DNA from: Demequina lignilytica
GTDB taxonomy: Bacteria > Actinomycetota > Actinomycetes > Actinomycetales > Demequinaceae
Direction: 5' to 3'
Assembly (NCBI RefSeq): GCF_030418305.1
Contig: NZ_JAUHPX010000002.1
Span: 1 to 64,000 of the forward strand
Length of the DNA stretch: 64,000 bases
Shown here piece after piece: positions 20,678 through 29,792 of the stretch. The notes under the pieces were generated by a model, which was given only the letters and a program-made list of their open reading frames with translations, made no database searches and was not told where the DNA came from. The first letter of the stretch is position 1. Each line of letters opens with the position of its first letter. The position numbers were made by a program, and so were the translations under genes.

Positions 20678-21700
20678 ATGCAGCTGGGGATGATCGGACT
20701 CGGACGGATGGGCGCGGGGCTGTCGCGCCGGCTGCTGCGGGACGGCCACACCGTCGCCGTGCACGACGTCGACCCCGCCGCGATCGACGCGCTCGCAGTC
20801 GACGGCGCGGTGCCGATCCGCGAGCTCTCCGGATTCGTCGAGGCGCTCGAGGCGCCCCGAGCCGTGTGGGTGATGGTGCCCGCGGGAGCGATCACCCAGC
20901 GGGTGATCGCGTCCCTCGCCGACGTGCTCGAGCCGGGCGACGCCATCATCGACGGCGGCAACAGCTACTACCGCGACGACCTCGACCACGCCGCGATGCT
21001 CGGCGAGCGTGGGATCCACCTGGTCGATGTCGGGACGTCGGGAGGCGTCCACGGCCTCGAGCGAGGGTTCTCGCTGATGATCGGCGGGGACGATGCGGTG
21101 GTCGCGCGGCTCGCGCCGGTGTTCCGGACGCTGGCGCCCGGGGTCGACGCCGCACCGCGCACCCCCGGCCTCACGGGCGAGCCGGTCCCCGGCGAGGAGG
21201 GGTGGCTGCACTGCGGCCCGGTGGGCGCGGGGCACTTCGTGAAGATGGTGCACAACGGTGTCGAGTACGGGCTCATGGCCGCGTACGCCGAGGGGCTCAA
21301 CGTGCTGCGCAACGCGAACATCGGGTCGCGAGAGCACGCCCAGGACGCGGAGACGGCCCCGCTGTCGCATCCCGAGCACTACCGCTTCGACATCGACACC
21401 GCCGCGGTGGCGGAGGTGTGGCGCCGAGGGTCCGTGGTCGGGTCGTGGCTGCTGGACCTCACCGCCGCCGCGCTGCGGGAGGACCCGGACCTGGCCGCGT
21501 ACTCGGGCCAGGTCTCGGACTCGGGCGAGGGCAGGTGGACGTCGATCGCGGCCATCGAGGAGGGCGTGCCGACGCCCGTGCTCACCACCGCGCTGTACTC
21601 GCGGTTCGCGTCACGGGACCTCGACGACTACGCCCAGAAGGCTCTGTCCGCGATGCGGAAGGGATTCGGCGGCCACGAGGAGAAGCCCACGGGCGAGTGA
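20678..21700 (+). CDS. gnd: 6-phosphogluconate dehydrogenase (decarboxylating)
   Basis: Oxidative decarboxylation of 6-phosphogluconate to ribulose 5-phosphate. 340 residues, the short GndA-type form rather than the 470-residue enterobacterial form. N-terminal MIGLGRMGAGLSRRL coenzyme motif, and GPVGAGHFVKMVHNGVEYG with the catalytic Lys and substrate-binding His-Asn. One base separates it from zwf (TGACATG), so both are coexpressed. Followed by a long inverted repeat. Confidence 0.94.
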   Translation: MQLGMIGLGRMGAGLSRRLLRDGHTVAVHDVDPAAIDALAVDGAVPIRELSGFVEALEAPRAVWVMVPAGAITQRVIASLADVLEPGDAIIDGGNSYYRDDLDHAAMLGERGIHLVDVGTSGGVHGLERGFSLMIGGDDAVVARLAPVFRTLAPGVDAAPRTPGLTGEPVPGEEGWLHCGPVGAGHFVKMVHNGVEYGLMAAYAEGLNVLRNANIGSREHAQDAETAPLSHPEHYRFDIDTAAVAEVWRRGSVVGSWLLDLTAAALREDPDLAAYSGQVSDSGEGRWTSIAAIEEGVPTPVLTTALYSRFASRDLDDYAQKALSAMRKGFGGHEEKPTGE

Positions 21701-21750
21701 GCGGCACCTGAGCGGCACGGGTGAGGGTGCCGTCCGCGCCCGCTGCTGAA

Positions 21751-21799
21751 TTCATGCACGAGCGGACGTGCGCGGGCCGCCCGCGCGCTCGTGCATGAA
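21751..21799. terminator. Long inverted repeat, probable bidirectional terminator
   Basis: TTCATGCACGAGCG (21751-21764) and its exact complement (21786-21799) form a 14-bp stem; the loop itself holds GCGCGGG/CCCGCGC. It lies between gnd (plus) and the small minus-strand gene at 21907, so it could stop transcripts from both sides. It shares the TGCACG core with the palindromes at 40074 and 54172. The remaining sequence from 21800 to 21906 shows nothing recognisable. Confidence 0.55.
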
Positions 21800-21906
21800 G
21801 GAGGGAGCGGCGACGGCGGGACTCCCTCGTGACGCGCCGCGCGGCACGCCGGGCGGACCGGGCGATGGACCGGACGGGGTCCGGAGGGCCGGCGCCCGGT
21901 CGCGCC

Positions 21907-22128
21907 TCACAGGGAGGCGCGACCGGGGGCCAGCGGGGCGGTGCGTGCGGCGCGGAGGCGCCTGGCGAGGCGCAGGTGCGCGCGCAGCGCACGCATCCTG
22001 AGCGACCACGAGGACCGACGGGAGGGCGGGGCCTCCCGCTCGGCCGCGCGGTCCGCGTGAAGCAGCTCGGGATGACGGGAGTAGTACAGCGCGAGCCTGG
22101 ACTGAGGCTCGAGAGGGTTGGAGTGCAT
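21907..22128 (-). CDS. Small basic protein, unknown
   Basis: 73 residues beginning MHSNPLEPQSRLALYYSRHP, then a strongly Arg/Ala-rich helical C-terminus. The start ATG has AAGGTGA upstream at good spacing. The N-terminal part does not look like a random high-GC shadow (low Ala/Arg content, aromatic residues), which favours a real gene. It may be translated from the same transcript as the 41-residue gene upstream. No known domain; function unknown. Confidence 0.5.
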   Translation of the reverse strand: MHSNPLEPQSRLALYYSRHPELLHADRAAEREAPPSRRSSWSLRMRALRAHLRLARRLRAARTAPLAPGRASL

Positions 22129-22313
22129 GAGAGTCACCTTCGGGGCGTGCGGTCGCGTGGCGACCGCCTCCGGGCACGGACGACCGTGCCACGGAGAGGA
22201 CGATGTGCATCGCACCGCCGAGGCGACGGTCGAGCGTCGCGTCAGGAGTGCGGAGGCGCTGCGCCGTGAGGCGAGCGCAGGGCCCCGGACGGGGCGGCGA
22301 GGCGGGCGGTCCG

Positions 22314-22439
22314 CTAGGCCGTGAGGCCGAATGCTTCGCGCGCGAATCGCGCACAGGTGGGACCGTCGACCACCGGGCCGGTCAGGCGCGTGGGCGCGAC
22401 CGAGCCGCTGAGGACAAGATCGTCGATGAACGTCATCAT
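22314..22439 (-). CDS. Very small protein, unknown
   Basis: 41 residues starting MMTFIDDLVLSGSVAP. A purine-rich AGGGGG precedes the start at about 11 bases; alternative ATG at 22436. It is preceded by a hairpin-rich leader (22440-22570). Length is at the limit of what can be called a gene by eye; the non-repetitive, hydrophobic N-terminus is the main support. About 185 bases without a clear gene (22129-22313) separate it from the next small gene. Confidence 0.35.
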   Translation of the reverse strand: MMTFIDDLVLSGSVAPTRLTGPVVDGPTCARFAREAFGLTA

Positions 22440-22570
22440 GAGGGTCGCACCCCCTTCCGTGTAGTGTCTCCGGCCCGACCGGACGCCGGGCCGTGGGCCA
22501 GTCAACACCCTGGCAGACGAAAGCGCCAGGACATTTTGCGCAATCGTGATATTGCGCCCGTCGAGGCCTG
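22440..22570 (-). other. Structured leader or small RNA candidate
   Basis: This gap contains three nested inverted repeats on the minus strand: GCGCAAT/ATTGCGC (22538-22544 and 22551-22557), CCTGGC/GCCAGG (around 22510-22530) and GGCCCG/CGGGCC (around 22470-22495), as well as a TTGACT. No protein-coding frame is convincing. It may be a 5' leader of the small gene at 22314 or an independent RNA. Confidence 0.35.
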
Positions 22571-22572
22571 CC

Positions 22573-22602
22573 CGATCCCCTCAGAACAGGGTGAGGGGAT
22601 CG
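22573..22602 (-). terminator. Hairpin spanning the radical SAM stop codon
   Basis: CGATCCCCTCA (22573-22583) and TGAGGGGATCG (22592-22602) form a perfect 11-bp stem with an 8-base loop. The TGA stop of the upstream radical SAM gene (22581-22583) is inside the stem, so termination and translation end coincide. Confidence 0.5.
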
Positions 22603-23651
22603 ACCGCCGACGACGGCGCGGCGGCGGCCCGACGCCACTCCCCCGCGTCGTCACGGGCGTTCGCGCGGGACGCCACCGATCCGGTGTTCGGGTCCTCCGG
22701 CGCCCGCGCCAGACCATGCTTCGCGATGATCGGTCTGATGCGCGAGGCCAGCCAGCGCCGGTACTCCTTCGGTGCATAGGCGCCGTCCCCGTACAGCTCG
22801 CGATAGCGCGGGATCAGGTCGGGACGATGCGCATGGAGGTACTGGGCGAACCACTCCTTCACGCCGGGCCGCAGGTGCAGCGCGGTGTACGTCACCGAGG
22901 ACGCGCCGGCCTCCTTGATGCGCGCGAGCGCCGCGTCGAGGTGCGCCTCGGAGTCGGTCAGGAACGGCAGGACCGGCATCATGAACACGGCGACCTCGAA
23001 GCCCTCCGCGGCCGCGGCCGCCACGGTGGCCAGCCGCGCCTGCGCGGTGGGAGTGCCGGGCTCGATGGCCTGCTGGAGCTCGTCGTCGACGATCGCGATC
23101 GAGATCCCCAGGTCGACGGGCACGGACTCGCGCGCCGCCGCGAGCAGGGGAAGGTCGCGGCGCAGCAGCGAGCCCTTGGTGAGGATCGACAGCGGGGTCC
23201 CCGCGTCCGCGAGCGCGCGGACGATCCCGGGCATCAGCCGATAGCGGCCCTCGGCGCGCTGGTACGGGTCGGTGTTGGTGCCGAGCGCGACGTGCTCGCG
23301 CTCCCACGACGGCTTCGCCAGGTCCCTCCGCAGCGCGTCGACGATGTTGATCTTCACGACGATCTGGCTGTCGAAGTCGCGCCCGGCATCGAGCTCGAGG
23401 TACCGATGCGACGGGCGGGCGAAGCAGTAGGCGCAAGCGTGCGAGCAGCCGCGATACGGGTTGATGGTCCAGGTGAAGGGCACCGCGCTTCCGGGACCGA
23501 CCCGGTTCAGCGCGCTCTTCGCGAGCACCTCATGGAACGTGATCCCGGCGAACTCGGGCGTCTGGACCGTCCGCACGACCGTCGACAGCCGCGCGAGCGC
23601 CGGCAGCGCATCGTCCGTCTCGGCGCGCAGCGCCTGACCCTCCCACCGCAT
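22581..23651 (-). CDS. Radical SAM protein, Rv2578c-like, SOS-controlled
   Basis: 356 residues. The radical SAM cluster CSHACAYC (C69, C73, C76; CxxxCxxC spacing) binds the 4Fe-4S cluster; INPYRGCSHACAYCFARPSH is the diagnostic block of the SPL-like/Rv2578c group (COG1533). Start at MRWEG (23651): TCGAAT lies 6 bases upstream and a LexA box precedes it, so further in-frame codons upstream are excluded. The SOS box and distant relation to spore photoproduct lyase suggest a DNA-damage role, unproven. C-terminal 40 residues are low complexity. Confidence 0.85.
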   Translation of the reverse strand: MRWEGQALRAETDDALPALARLSTVVRTVQTPEFAGITFHEVLAKSALNRVGPGSAVPFTWTINPYRGCSHACAYCFARPSHRYLELDAGRDFDSQIVVKINIVDALRRDLAKPSWEREHVALGTNTDPYQRAEGRYRLMPGIVRALADAGTPLSILTKGSLLRRDLPLLAAARESVPVDLGISIAIVDDELQQAIEPGTPTAQARLATVAAAAAEGFEVAVFMMPVLPFLTDSEAHLDAALARIKEAGASSVTYTALHLRPGVKEWFAQYLHAHRPDLIPRYRELYGDGAYAPKEYRRWLASRIRPIIAKHGLARAPEDPNTGSVASRANARDDAGEWRRAAAAPSSAVDPLTLF

Positions 23652-23657
23652 GCCGCC

Positions 23658-23686
23658 ATTCGAACAGGTGTTCGAGTCGAGGTCAA
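23658..23686 (-). promoter_or_regulatory. LexA-controlled promoter (SOS box between -35 and -10)
   Basis: Minus strand: -35 TTGACC (23681-23686), 17-base spacer, -10 TCGAAT (23658-23663), six bases, then ATG. The spacer and -10 contain TCGAACACCTGTTCGA (23660-23675), a perfect match to the actinobacterial/B. subtilis-like LexA consensus TCGAAC-N4-GTTCGA. LexA bound here would block polymerase directly. The -35 overlaps the stop codon of the gene upstream. Confidence 0.85.
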
Positions 23687-24393
23687 CCCTCCACGCCGAC
23701 GCGATCGACCTCGAGGGACACCTGCGGCGACGCACCCGCGGGAACCTCGAAGCCGTAGGACAGCACGGTGACGTCCCATTCCTCGGGGCGCGACAGTGTC
23801 CAGCTCACGCCGTCGGCGGCGAGGCGACCGCGCACGGCGTCTCCCCCGCAGGTCCCCGAGATGAACGTCGGCGGCTCCGTCACGGCGGATGCGTCCTCGA
23901 GAGCCACCGGAGCGAACGGCACCGTGGCCGAGCACGCGGCCGCCGTCGGATCCGAGGCCGCGTAGGCCTCGCCGCTCGCCGCCGGATCGAGCGTGAGCCG
24001 CACCAGGATGGGATCCGGCTGGTCGTCGCGCCCCTCCCACGGCCACCAGGAGTCGACCCGCTCGCCCGTGGACCAGACCCCGGTGACGAGCGCGACGTAG
24101 GAGTCGCCCGACGCGTCCGCCGCGTCGAGGTTCCGGTAGACCTCGACGCAGACGTCGAGCGCCCCGGAGTACGACTGCGACAGCGCCTGCCACGGGCGCG
24201 CATGCACCGACGCCCACACAACGGTGTCGACGCACTCCCCCGAGGATCGCTCGAAGTCGCCCGTGATCACCGGCAGCGGCATCTCGGCCGCCGCGCGCAC
24301 CTCCGGCGCGGACCCGAGCGTGTCGGACCTCCACCAGAACCAGCCGATCGCGACCAGCACCAGCGTCACCAGGATCGTCACCACCGCGCGCAC
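23683..24393 (-). CDS. Membrane-anchored or secreted protein, unknown
   Basis: 236 residues. An N-terminal hydrophobic helix (RAVVTILVTLVLVAIGWFWW) is followed by an extracytoplasmic domain with at least four cysteines (GECVDTVVW, DVCVEVY, AACSAT, GTCGGD), suggesting two disulfides. No domain recognised. GTG at 24393 is chosen because AGGGGG lies upstream and it places the TM helix at the N-terminus; an ATG frame extends to 24450. Its stop overlaps the SOS promoter of the next gene. Confidence 0.6.
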   Translation of the reverse strand: MRAVVTILVTLVLVAIGWFWWRSDTLGSAPEVRAAAEMPLPVITGDFERSSGECVDTVVWASVHARPWQALSQSYSGALDVCVEVYRNLDAADASGDSYVALVTGVWSTGERVDSWWPWEGRDDQPDPILVRLTLDPAASGEAYAASDPTAAACSATVPFAPVALEDASAVTEPPTFISGTCGGDAVRGRLAADGVSWTLSRPEEWDVTVLSYGFEVPAGASPQVSLEVDRVGVEG

Positions 24394-24589
24394 GCAACCC
24401 CCTCGCCCGCGGTCGCACGACCGCTCCCACGCCGAGCATAGGGCCCGCACCCTCCTGCGCCGCGGAGGCGCCGCACGGTCATGGCCCGTGACCTACGTCC
24501 CTTTTACCTTCCCTTGGAGAACGGCAGACTCGCCGATGAGGGCGCACCATGGGTGGTGTGCCCTCCCCTGCGAGACGAAGGAGCCGAGC

Positions 24590-26503
24590 ATGACCGTGGT
24601 GGAGCACCGCAGCTACCTGGACCAGCTGACCCTCGCCCCCGAGGTGCGGGCCGCGCTGGAGACCGCTCCGGCGGTCATCATCCCCGCGACGCGCGCCGAG
24701 CTCTACGAGCTCACGCTCGGCCCGGACGGCGGACCCGTGTTCTCGGTCGACTACGACGTCGACGGCGAGGTCATCACGGAGGCGACCGTGACGCGCTGCC
24801 GCAACGGCGCCGCCGTCAACTACCCCGAGGACTACATGCGCCGGCGTGACCCGAAGTGCATGGTGATCGCGGACGACCGCCCGACGGACAAGGACCGGTT
24901 CGCGGACCGGTTCGGCCACGGCTTCGCGGAGACCCGGCAGGAGACCCTCGACTGGCTCTCGCGGCAGGAGCTGATCGTGGTGCCGTTCAAGGCCGGAGGC
25001 CCCACCTACGGGTCGCCGTCGATCGCGATCGTGCCGCGCAACGCCGCGTTCTTCGCGACCGCGCTGGTCGACCTCCAGGGCTGGGTCACGTTCGAGCAGC
25101 TGGGCGAGTTCGCCCCGCGCGGCATCGTCTACGTCGCTCCCCCGTTCCGTCACACCCACTTCGACGGCCGGCAGGTCGTGGTCCACGACCGCTCCGAGAC
25201 GCTGCACGAGATCTTCGCCTACAACCTCTACCCGGGCCCGTCCGCCAAGAAGGGCGTGTTCTCGATCCTGCTCGACATCGGCGAGCAGGAGGGCTGGATC
25301 ACCGCCCACGCCTCGTCGGTGCGCGTCACCACGCCCTACGACAACGAGACGGTGATCATGCACGAGGGCGCCTCGGGCGGCGGCAAGTCCGAGATGTGCC
25401 AGGAGCTCCGCCGCGAGCACGACGGCCGCATCCTGCTCGGCACCAACGTGGTGACCCAGGAGCCGTACCTCATCACCCTGTCGGAGACCTCCGACCTCGC
25501 GCCGGTGACCGACGACATGACGCTGTGCCACCCGGCGGTGCAGGACGGCAGCGGCAAGATGGTGGTCGCGGACGCCGAGGACGGCTGGTTCGTCCGCGTG
25601 GACAACCTCAAGAACTACGGCGAGGACGTGCACTTCGAGCGCGCCGTGATCCATCCCGACGAGCCGCTGATCTTCTTCAGCATCGACGGCGTCGCCGACG
25701 CGACCGCGCTGCCGTGGGAGCACACCCCGGACTCCACCGGGAAGCCGTGCCCGAACCCTCGCGTGGTGATCCCCCGCCGCATGGTAAAGGGCGTGGTCAA
25801 CGACCCCGAGCCCGTCGACGTGCGCACCTTCGGGGTGCGGATGCCGGCCTGCACGGCCGACGCCCCGAGCTACGGGATCATGGGTCTCACCCACTTCGTG
25901 CCGCCGTCGATCGCGTGGCTGTGGCGCCTCATCGCTCCCCGGGGGGACAAGAACCCCTCGATCGGCGAGGCCGCCGACGCCGTGAAGAAGCTCGAGCACG
26001 GCGGGATGGTCTCGGAGGGCGTGGGCTCCTACTGGCCCTTCTCGACCGGCACCAAGGTCGAGGCCGCGAACCTGCTGCTCGCCCAGATCACGGAGTTCAC
26101 CCGCACCCGCTACGTGCTCACCCCCAACCAGCACGTCGGCGCCTACAAGGTGGGCTTCTCGGCGGAGTGGCTGACGCGCGAGTGGCTCGCCCGCAAGGGT
26201 GGCGGACGGATGCGCGCCGAGAACCTCGAGCCCGCCCGCTGCGCGCTGTTCGGGTACGCGCCGCGGGAGATCACCCTCGACGGCCAGCCCGTTCGCCGCA
26301 CGCTGCTGCGACCGGAGCTGCAGTCGCAGGTCGGCACCGCCGCCTACGACGCCGGCTGCGCGATCCTCACGGGATTCTTCAAGGCCGAGCTCGGGCAGTA
26401 CCTCACCGACGATCTCGACCCGCTGGGACGGCGGATCATCGAGGCCTGCCTCAGCGACGCCACCGTGGAGGACTACGAGGCGCTGACGCCGATGTACCTG
26501 TAG
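24590..26503 (+). CDS. DUF4914-family protein with PEPCK/HPr-kinase-like P-loop
   Basis: 637 residues, soluble. The central motif MHEGASGGGKSEMCQEL (near residues 258-274) is a P-loop of the type found in phosphoenolpyruvate carboxykinase and HPr kinase; downstream DDMTLCHPAV and GWFVRVDNLKNYGEDVHFER are other distinctive blocks. I assign DUF4914 from overall pattern memory; catalytic activity is not established for the family. GAAGGAG sits nine bases before the ATG. Upstream 24451-24589 has the inverted repeat GGTCA-N7-TGACC but no clear promoter. The gene stands alone. Confidence 0.6.
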   Translation: MTVVEHRSYLDQLTLAPEVRAALETAPAVIIPATRAELYELTLGPDGGPVFSVDYDVDGEVITEATVTRCRNGAAVNYPEDYMRRRDPKCMVIADDRPTDKDRFADRFGHGFAETRQETLDWLSRQELIVVPFKAGGPTYGSPSIAIVPRNAAFFATALVDLQGWVTFEQLGEFAPRGIVYVAPPFRHTHFDGRQVVVHDRSETLHEIFAYNLYPGPSAKKGVFSILLDIGEQEGWITAHASSVRVTTPYDNETVIMHEGASGGGKSEMCQELRREHDGRILLGTNVVTQEPYLITLSETSDLAPVTDDMTLCHPAVQDGSGKMVVADAEDGWFVRVDNLKNYGEDVHFERAVIHPDEPLIFFSIDGVADATALPWEHTPDSTGKPCPNPRVVIPRRMVKGVVNDPEPVDVRTFGVRMPACTADAPSYGIMGLTHFVPPSIAWLWRLIAPRGDKNPSIGEAADAVKKLEHGGMVSEGVGSYWPFSTGTKVEAANLLLAQITEFTRTRYVLTPNQHVGAYKVGFSAEWLTREWLARKGGGRMRAENLEPARCALFGYAPREITLDGQPVRRTLLRPELQSQVGTAAYDAGCAILTGFFKAELGQYLTDDLDPLGRRIIEACLSDATVEDYEALTPMYL

Positions 26504-26541
26504 CGGTTGACGGCGCGCGCCGGGCGGCGCACGGTGGGCGC

Positions 26542-26967
26542 ATGAGCGAACCCGCCGGCGCCGTCCAGCTGCGCCTCGTCGTCCACGCCGAGGACCTCGA
26601 CGCCGCCGTCGCGTTCTTCCGCGACGCGCTCGGCCTGCCCGCGGAGCTCGACCTCACCTCGCCCACGGACGGCCCCGGCGAGGATGCGCGGGTCGTGGTG
26701 CTCGGGGCCGGGCGGGCGACGCTCGAGCTCGTCAACACGCCGCAGCGCGCGCTCATCGACTCCCTCGAGGTGGGGCGTGACGCCTCGCGCGAGATCCGGG
26801 TCGCGCTCGAGGTCGACGATGCGGCGGACGCCTCCGCGCGGGCCGTCGCCGCCGGCGCCGTCGAGGTCGCGCCGCCCACCCCCACCCCGTGGGGCTCCCT
26901 CAACGCGCGCCTTGAGGGGCCCGCCGGGCTGCAGCTCACGCTGTTCCAGCAGGTCGAGCCCGAATAG
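26542..26967 (+). CDS. VOC-family (glyoxalase-like) protein
   Basis: 141 residues with the paired beta-alpha-beta-beta-beta modules of the vicinal oxygen chelate fold: LRLVVHAEDLDAAVAFFRDALG at the start and TPWGSLNARLEGPAGLQLTLFQ at the end, with Glu ligand-like positions but an incomplete metal set. Could be a glyoxalase, dioxygenase or antibiotic-binding protein. CACGGT six bases before the ATG at 26542 gives a weak leaderless signal. Confidence 0.8.
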   Translation: MSEPAGAVQLRLVVHAEDLDAAVAFFRDALGLPAELDLTSPTDGPGEDARVVVLGAGRATLELVNTPQRALIDSLEVGRDASREIRVALEVDDAADASARAVAAGAVEVAPPTPTPWGSLNARLEGPAGLQLTLFQQVEPE

Positions 26968-27049
26968 GGCGCGATAGCGTGGAGCGAGAGGCGCCCCGGC
27001 CGCCTCGCCGACGTTCGACGAGGCGGCCACGCCGCCGCTGGGAGGCGCG

Positions 27050-29770
27050 ATGGCCGCGACCGCGGGTCCCGAACCGTCGACGCGCGCCGCGGGCGACGTC
27101 GCCGCCGACGTCCGCACCGACCGCGAGGCGGGACTGGCTCCGGAGGATGCCGCGGCGCGGCTCGCGCACGACGGCCCGAACGCGCTGACGGCCGCGCCGC
27201 CCGTTCCCGCGTGGCGGCGGCTGCTGGCCCAGCTCGCCGACCCCCTGGTGTACCTGCTCGTCGGAGCCGTCGCCCTCTCCCTGCTCGCCTGGTCCGTCGA
27301 GGGCCGGGACGGCCCTCCCTACGACGCGATCGTGGTCGCGCTCGTGATCGTCGCGAACGCGGTGATCGGCTTCGCGCAGGAGCGCCGATCCGCGCGCGCC
27401 GTCGAGGCGCTGCAGAGGATGGCGGCGCCGCACGCGGTGGTCGTCCGCGGAGGCGACCGCGTCACGGTGCCGGCCTCCGCGGTCGTGGTCGGCGACCTGC
27501 TGGTGCTCGCCGAGGGTGACGCGATCGCCGCCGACGCGCGCGTGGTCGCGGGCTCGTTGTGGGTCGCCGAGGCCGCCCTCACCGGGGAGAGCGCACCCGT
27601 CGAGAAGTCCTCCGCGGCGCTGCGCGCCCCCGCCGCGCTCGGGGATCGGAGCTCGATGGTCTTCGCCGGCACCGCCGCCACGCGCGGCTCCGCGACCGCG
27701 ATCGTGACGGCCACCGCGATGGACACCGAGACGGGACGCGTCGCCGCGATGCTCGAGTCCACGCCCGACGACCCGACACCCCTCCAGCGCGAGATCGCAC
27801 GGCTCGGCCGGACGCTCGGCCTCGTCGTGGTGGTGATCGCGATCGTGGTGGTGGGCTCGGTGCTCCTCACCCGGGACGTGGACGGGCTGCCGGGCCTGGT
27901 CGACGTGCTGTTCCTGGGCGTGGCTCTCGCGGTGGCGGCGGTGCCCGAGGGCCTGCCGGCCATCATGTCGGTGGTGCTCGCGCTCGGGGTGCAGCGGATG
28001 GCGGGCCGCAACGCGATCGTCAAGGATCTCGCGTCCGTCGAGACCCTCGGCTCGGCCTCCGTGATCTGCTCGGACAAGACGGGCACCCTCACGGAGAATC
28101 GGATGGCCATCACCCAGGTCGTCACGGCGTCGGGCGGCTCCCCGGTGGACGGGGCCGACCCCCTCGGACGACGCGCCGTCGCGCTGGGCGCGCTGGCGTC
28201 GGACGCGACCGAGCGTGCCGACGGCCGCCTCGACGGCGACCCGACGGAGGTCGCCTTCCTCGCCGCGGCACGCGCGCACGCATCACCGGAGGACCAGGGG
28301 TCGCTCACGCGCCTGGACTCCGTGCCGTTCAGCTCCGAGCGCCGGCGCATGTCGGTCCTCGCGGGCGCCGGCGACGGCGCCCGGACCCTGGTCGTCAAGG
28401 GGGCGCCCGACGTGGTGCTCGATCGCTCCGCGCGCCAGGAGACGGCCGAGGGCGACATGCCGCTCGACCCGGATCGGCGCCGCCGCGTCGAGCGTGCCCT
28501 CGAGGAGCTGGCCGGCCGCGGCATGCGGACCCTCGCGGTCGCGGTGCGGGAGGCGGGGGACGCGCCCGCGGCGTCCGAGGAGCTCGAGCGGGAGCTGACG
28601 CTGGTCGGCCTCGTCGGCATCGTGGACCCGCCGCGCGACGCGGCGCGACTCGCCGTCGCCGAGGCGCAGCGCGCGGGGATCAGGGTCGTGATGATCACCG
28701 GCGACCACCCGCGCACGGCGGTCGCGATCGCGGGAGACCTCGGCATCGTCGCCACCGACGCACCCGCGCTCACGGGCGCGGACCTCGACGGCCTGGACGA
28801 CCAGGCGCTCGCCGACGCGGTCGGCGACGTGTCCGTCTACGCCCGCGTGGCGCCGGAGCACAAGCTGAGGATCGTCGACGCGCTGCAGGCACGCGGCGCG
28901 GTCGTCGCCATGACCGGTGACGGGGTGAACGACGCGCCCGCGCTGCGCAGCGCCGACATCGGGGTCGCGATGGGGCGCGGCGGCACGGAGGTCGCGCGGG
29001 AGGCCGCGAACATGATCCTCACCGACGACGACTTCGCGACCATCGTCGAGGCCGTCCGCGAGGGGCGCGGGATCCTCGACACGATCACCCGGTTCCTGCG
29101 CTTCCTGCTCGCGTCCAACCTGGGCGAGGTCCTCGCGGTCTTCCTCGGCGTGCTCGCGGCGTCATGGCTCGGGCTGATCGCCGCGGACGGCGCCGTGCTC
29201 GCGCCGCTGCTCGCGACACAGATCCTGTGGATCAACCTCCTCACCGACCTGGGCCCGGCGCTCGCCGTGAGCGCGGAGGAGTACGCCGACGACCTCATGG
29301 ACAGGCGTCCGCGGCCGCTGGGCACGCCGCTGATCGGGCGTCGGATGTGGGCCGGCATCGCGGTCACCGGGCTGGCGATGGCCGTGGTGACGCTCGCGAC
29401 GTTCGACCTGCTCCTGCCCGGCGGCCTCATCGAGGGCACGGCCGACGTCGACACGGCGCGAACCGCGGCCTTCACGGTGCTGGTCATCGCGAACCTCACG
29501 GTGGTGTTCTCCGCGCGGTCCGAGACGGTCTCCGTCGCGCACCGGCTGCTCACCAACCCGTGGCTCTGGGGCGCGGTCGGGCTGTCGCTCACCCTGCAGG
29601 TCGCGGTGGTGCACGTGCCCGCGCTCAACAGCGCCTTCTCGACCGCTCCCCTCGACGCGCGGCAGTGGGCGGCGTGCGTGGCGCTCGCCATGGTGGTGCC
29701 GGCGGTGAGCGAGGTCCGCAAGGCGGTCCTGAGGTCCCGCGACCGGCGTGCCCGAGCGGCGGTAGGTTGA
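27050..29770 (+). CDS. P2-type cation-transporting ATPase (Ca2+/Mn2+-like)
   Basis: 906 residues, full length for the PMA/SERCA-like class. N-terminal cation ATPase domain ([17 protein letters not shown]), TGES in the actuator domain, M4 VPEGLPA, phosphorylation site [12 protein letters not shown] (D342), hinge [17 protein letters not shown], and M6 [12 protein letters not shown] with the Asn/Asp pair typical of PMR1-type Ca2+/Mn2+ pumps. No heavy-metal CxxC domain. TAGCGT (26975-26980) and a GGGAGG before the start suggest a short leader. Probably pumps divalent cations outward. Confidence 0.9.
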   Translation: MAATAGPEPSTRAAGDVAADVRTDREAGLAPEDAAARLAHDGPNALTAAPPVPAWRRLLAQLADPLVYLLVGAVALSLLAWSVEGRDGPPYDAIVVALVIVANAVIGFAQERRSARAVEALQRMAAPHAVVVRGGDRVTVPASAVVVGDLLVLAEGDAIAADARVVAGSLWVAEAALTGESAPVEKSSAALRAPAALGDRSSMVFAGTAATRGSATAIVTATAMDTETGRVAAMLESTPDDPTPLQREIARLGRTLGLVVVVIAIVVVGSVLLTRDVDGLPGLVDVLFLGVALAVAAVPEGLPAIMSVVLALGVQRMAGRNAIVKDLASVETLGSASVICSDKTGTLTENRMAITQVVTASGGSPVDGADPLGRRAVALGALASDATERADGRLDGDPTEVAFLAAARAHASPEDQGSLTRLDSVPFSSERRRMSVLAGAGDGARTLVVKGAPDVVLDRSARQETAEGDMPLDPDRRRRVERALEELAGRGMRTLAVAVREAGDAPAASEELERELTLVGLVGIVDPPRDAARLAVAEAQRAGIRVVMITGDHPRTAVAIAGDLGIVATDAPALTGADLDGLDDQALADAVGDVSVYARVAPEHKLRIVDALQARGAVVAMTGDGVNDAPALRSADIGVAMGRGGTEVAREAANMILTDDDFATIVEAVREGRGILDTITRFLRFLLASNLGEVLAVFLGVLAASWLGLIAADGAVLAPLLATQILWINLLTDLGPALAVSAEEYADDLMDRRPRPLGTPLIGRRMWAGIAVTGLAMAVVTLATFDLLLPGGLIEGTADVDTARTAAFTVLVIANLTVVFSARSETVSVAHRLLTNPWLWGAVGLSLTLQVAVVHVPALNSAFSTAPLDARQWAACVALAMVVPAVSEVRKAVLRSRDRRARAAVG

Positions 29771-29792
29771 CCGGGAGCACCGAGGAGGCGAC

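Noticed and set aside
24451-24589. GGTCA-N7-TGACC as an operator for the DUF4914 gene
   Set aside because: Only five-base arms with no promoter next to it; not distinguishable from chance.
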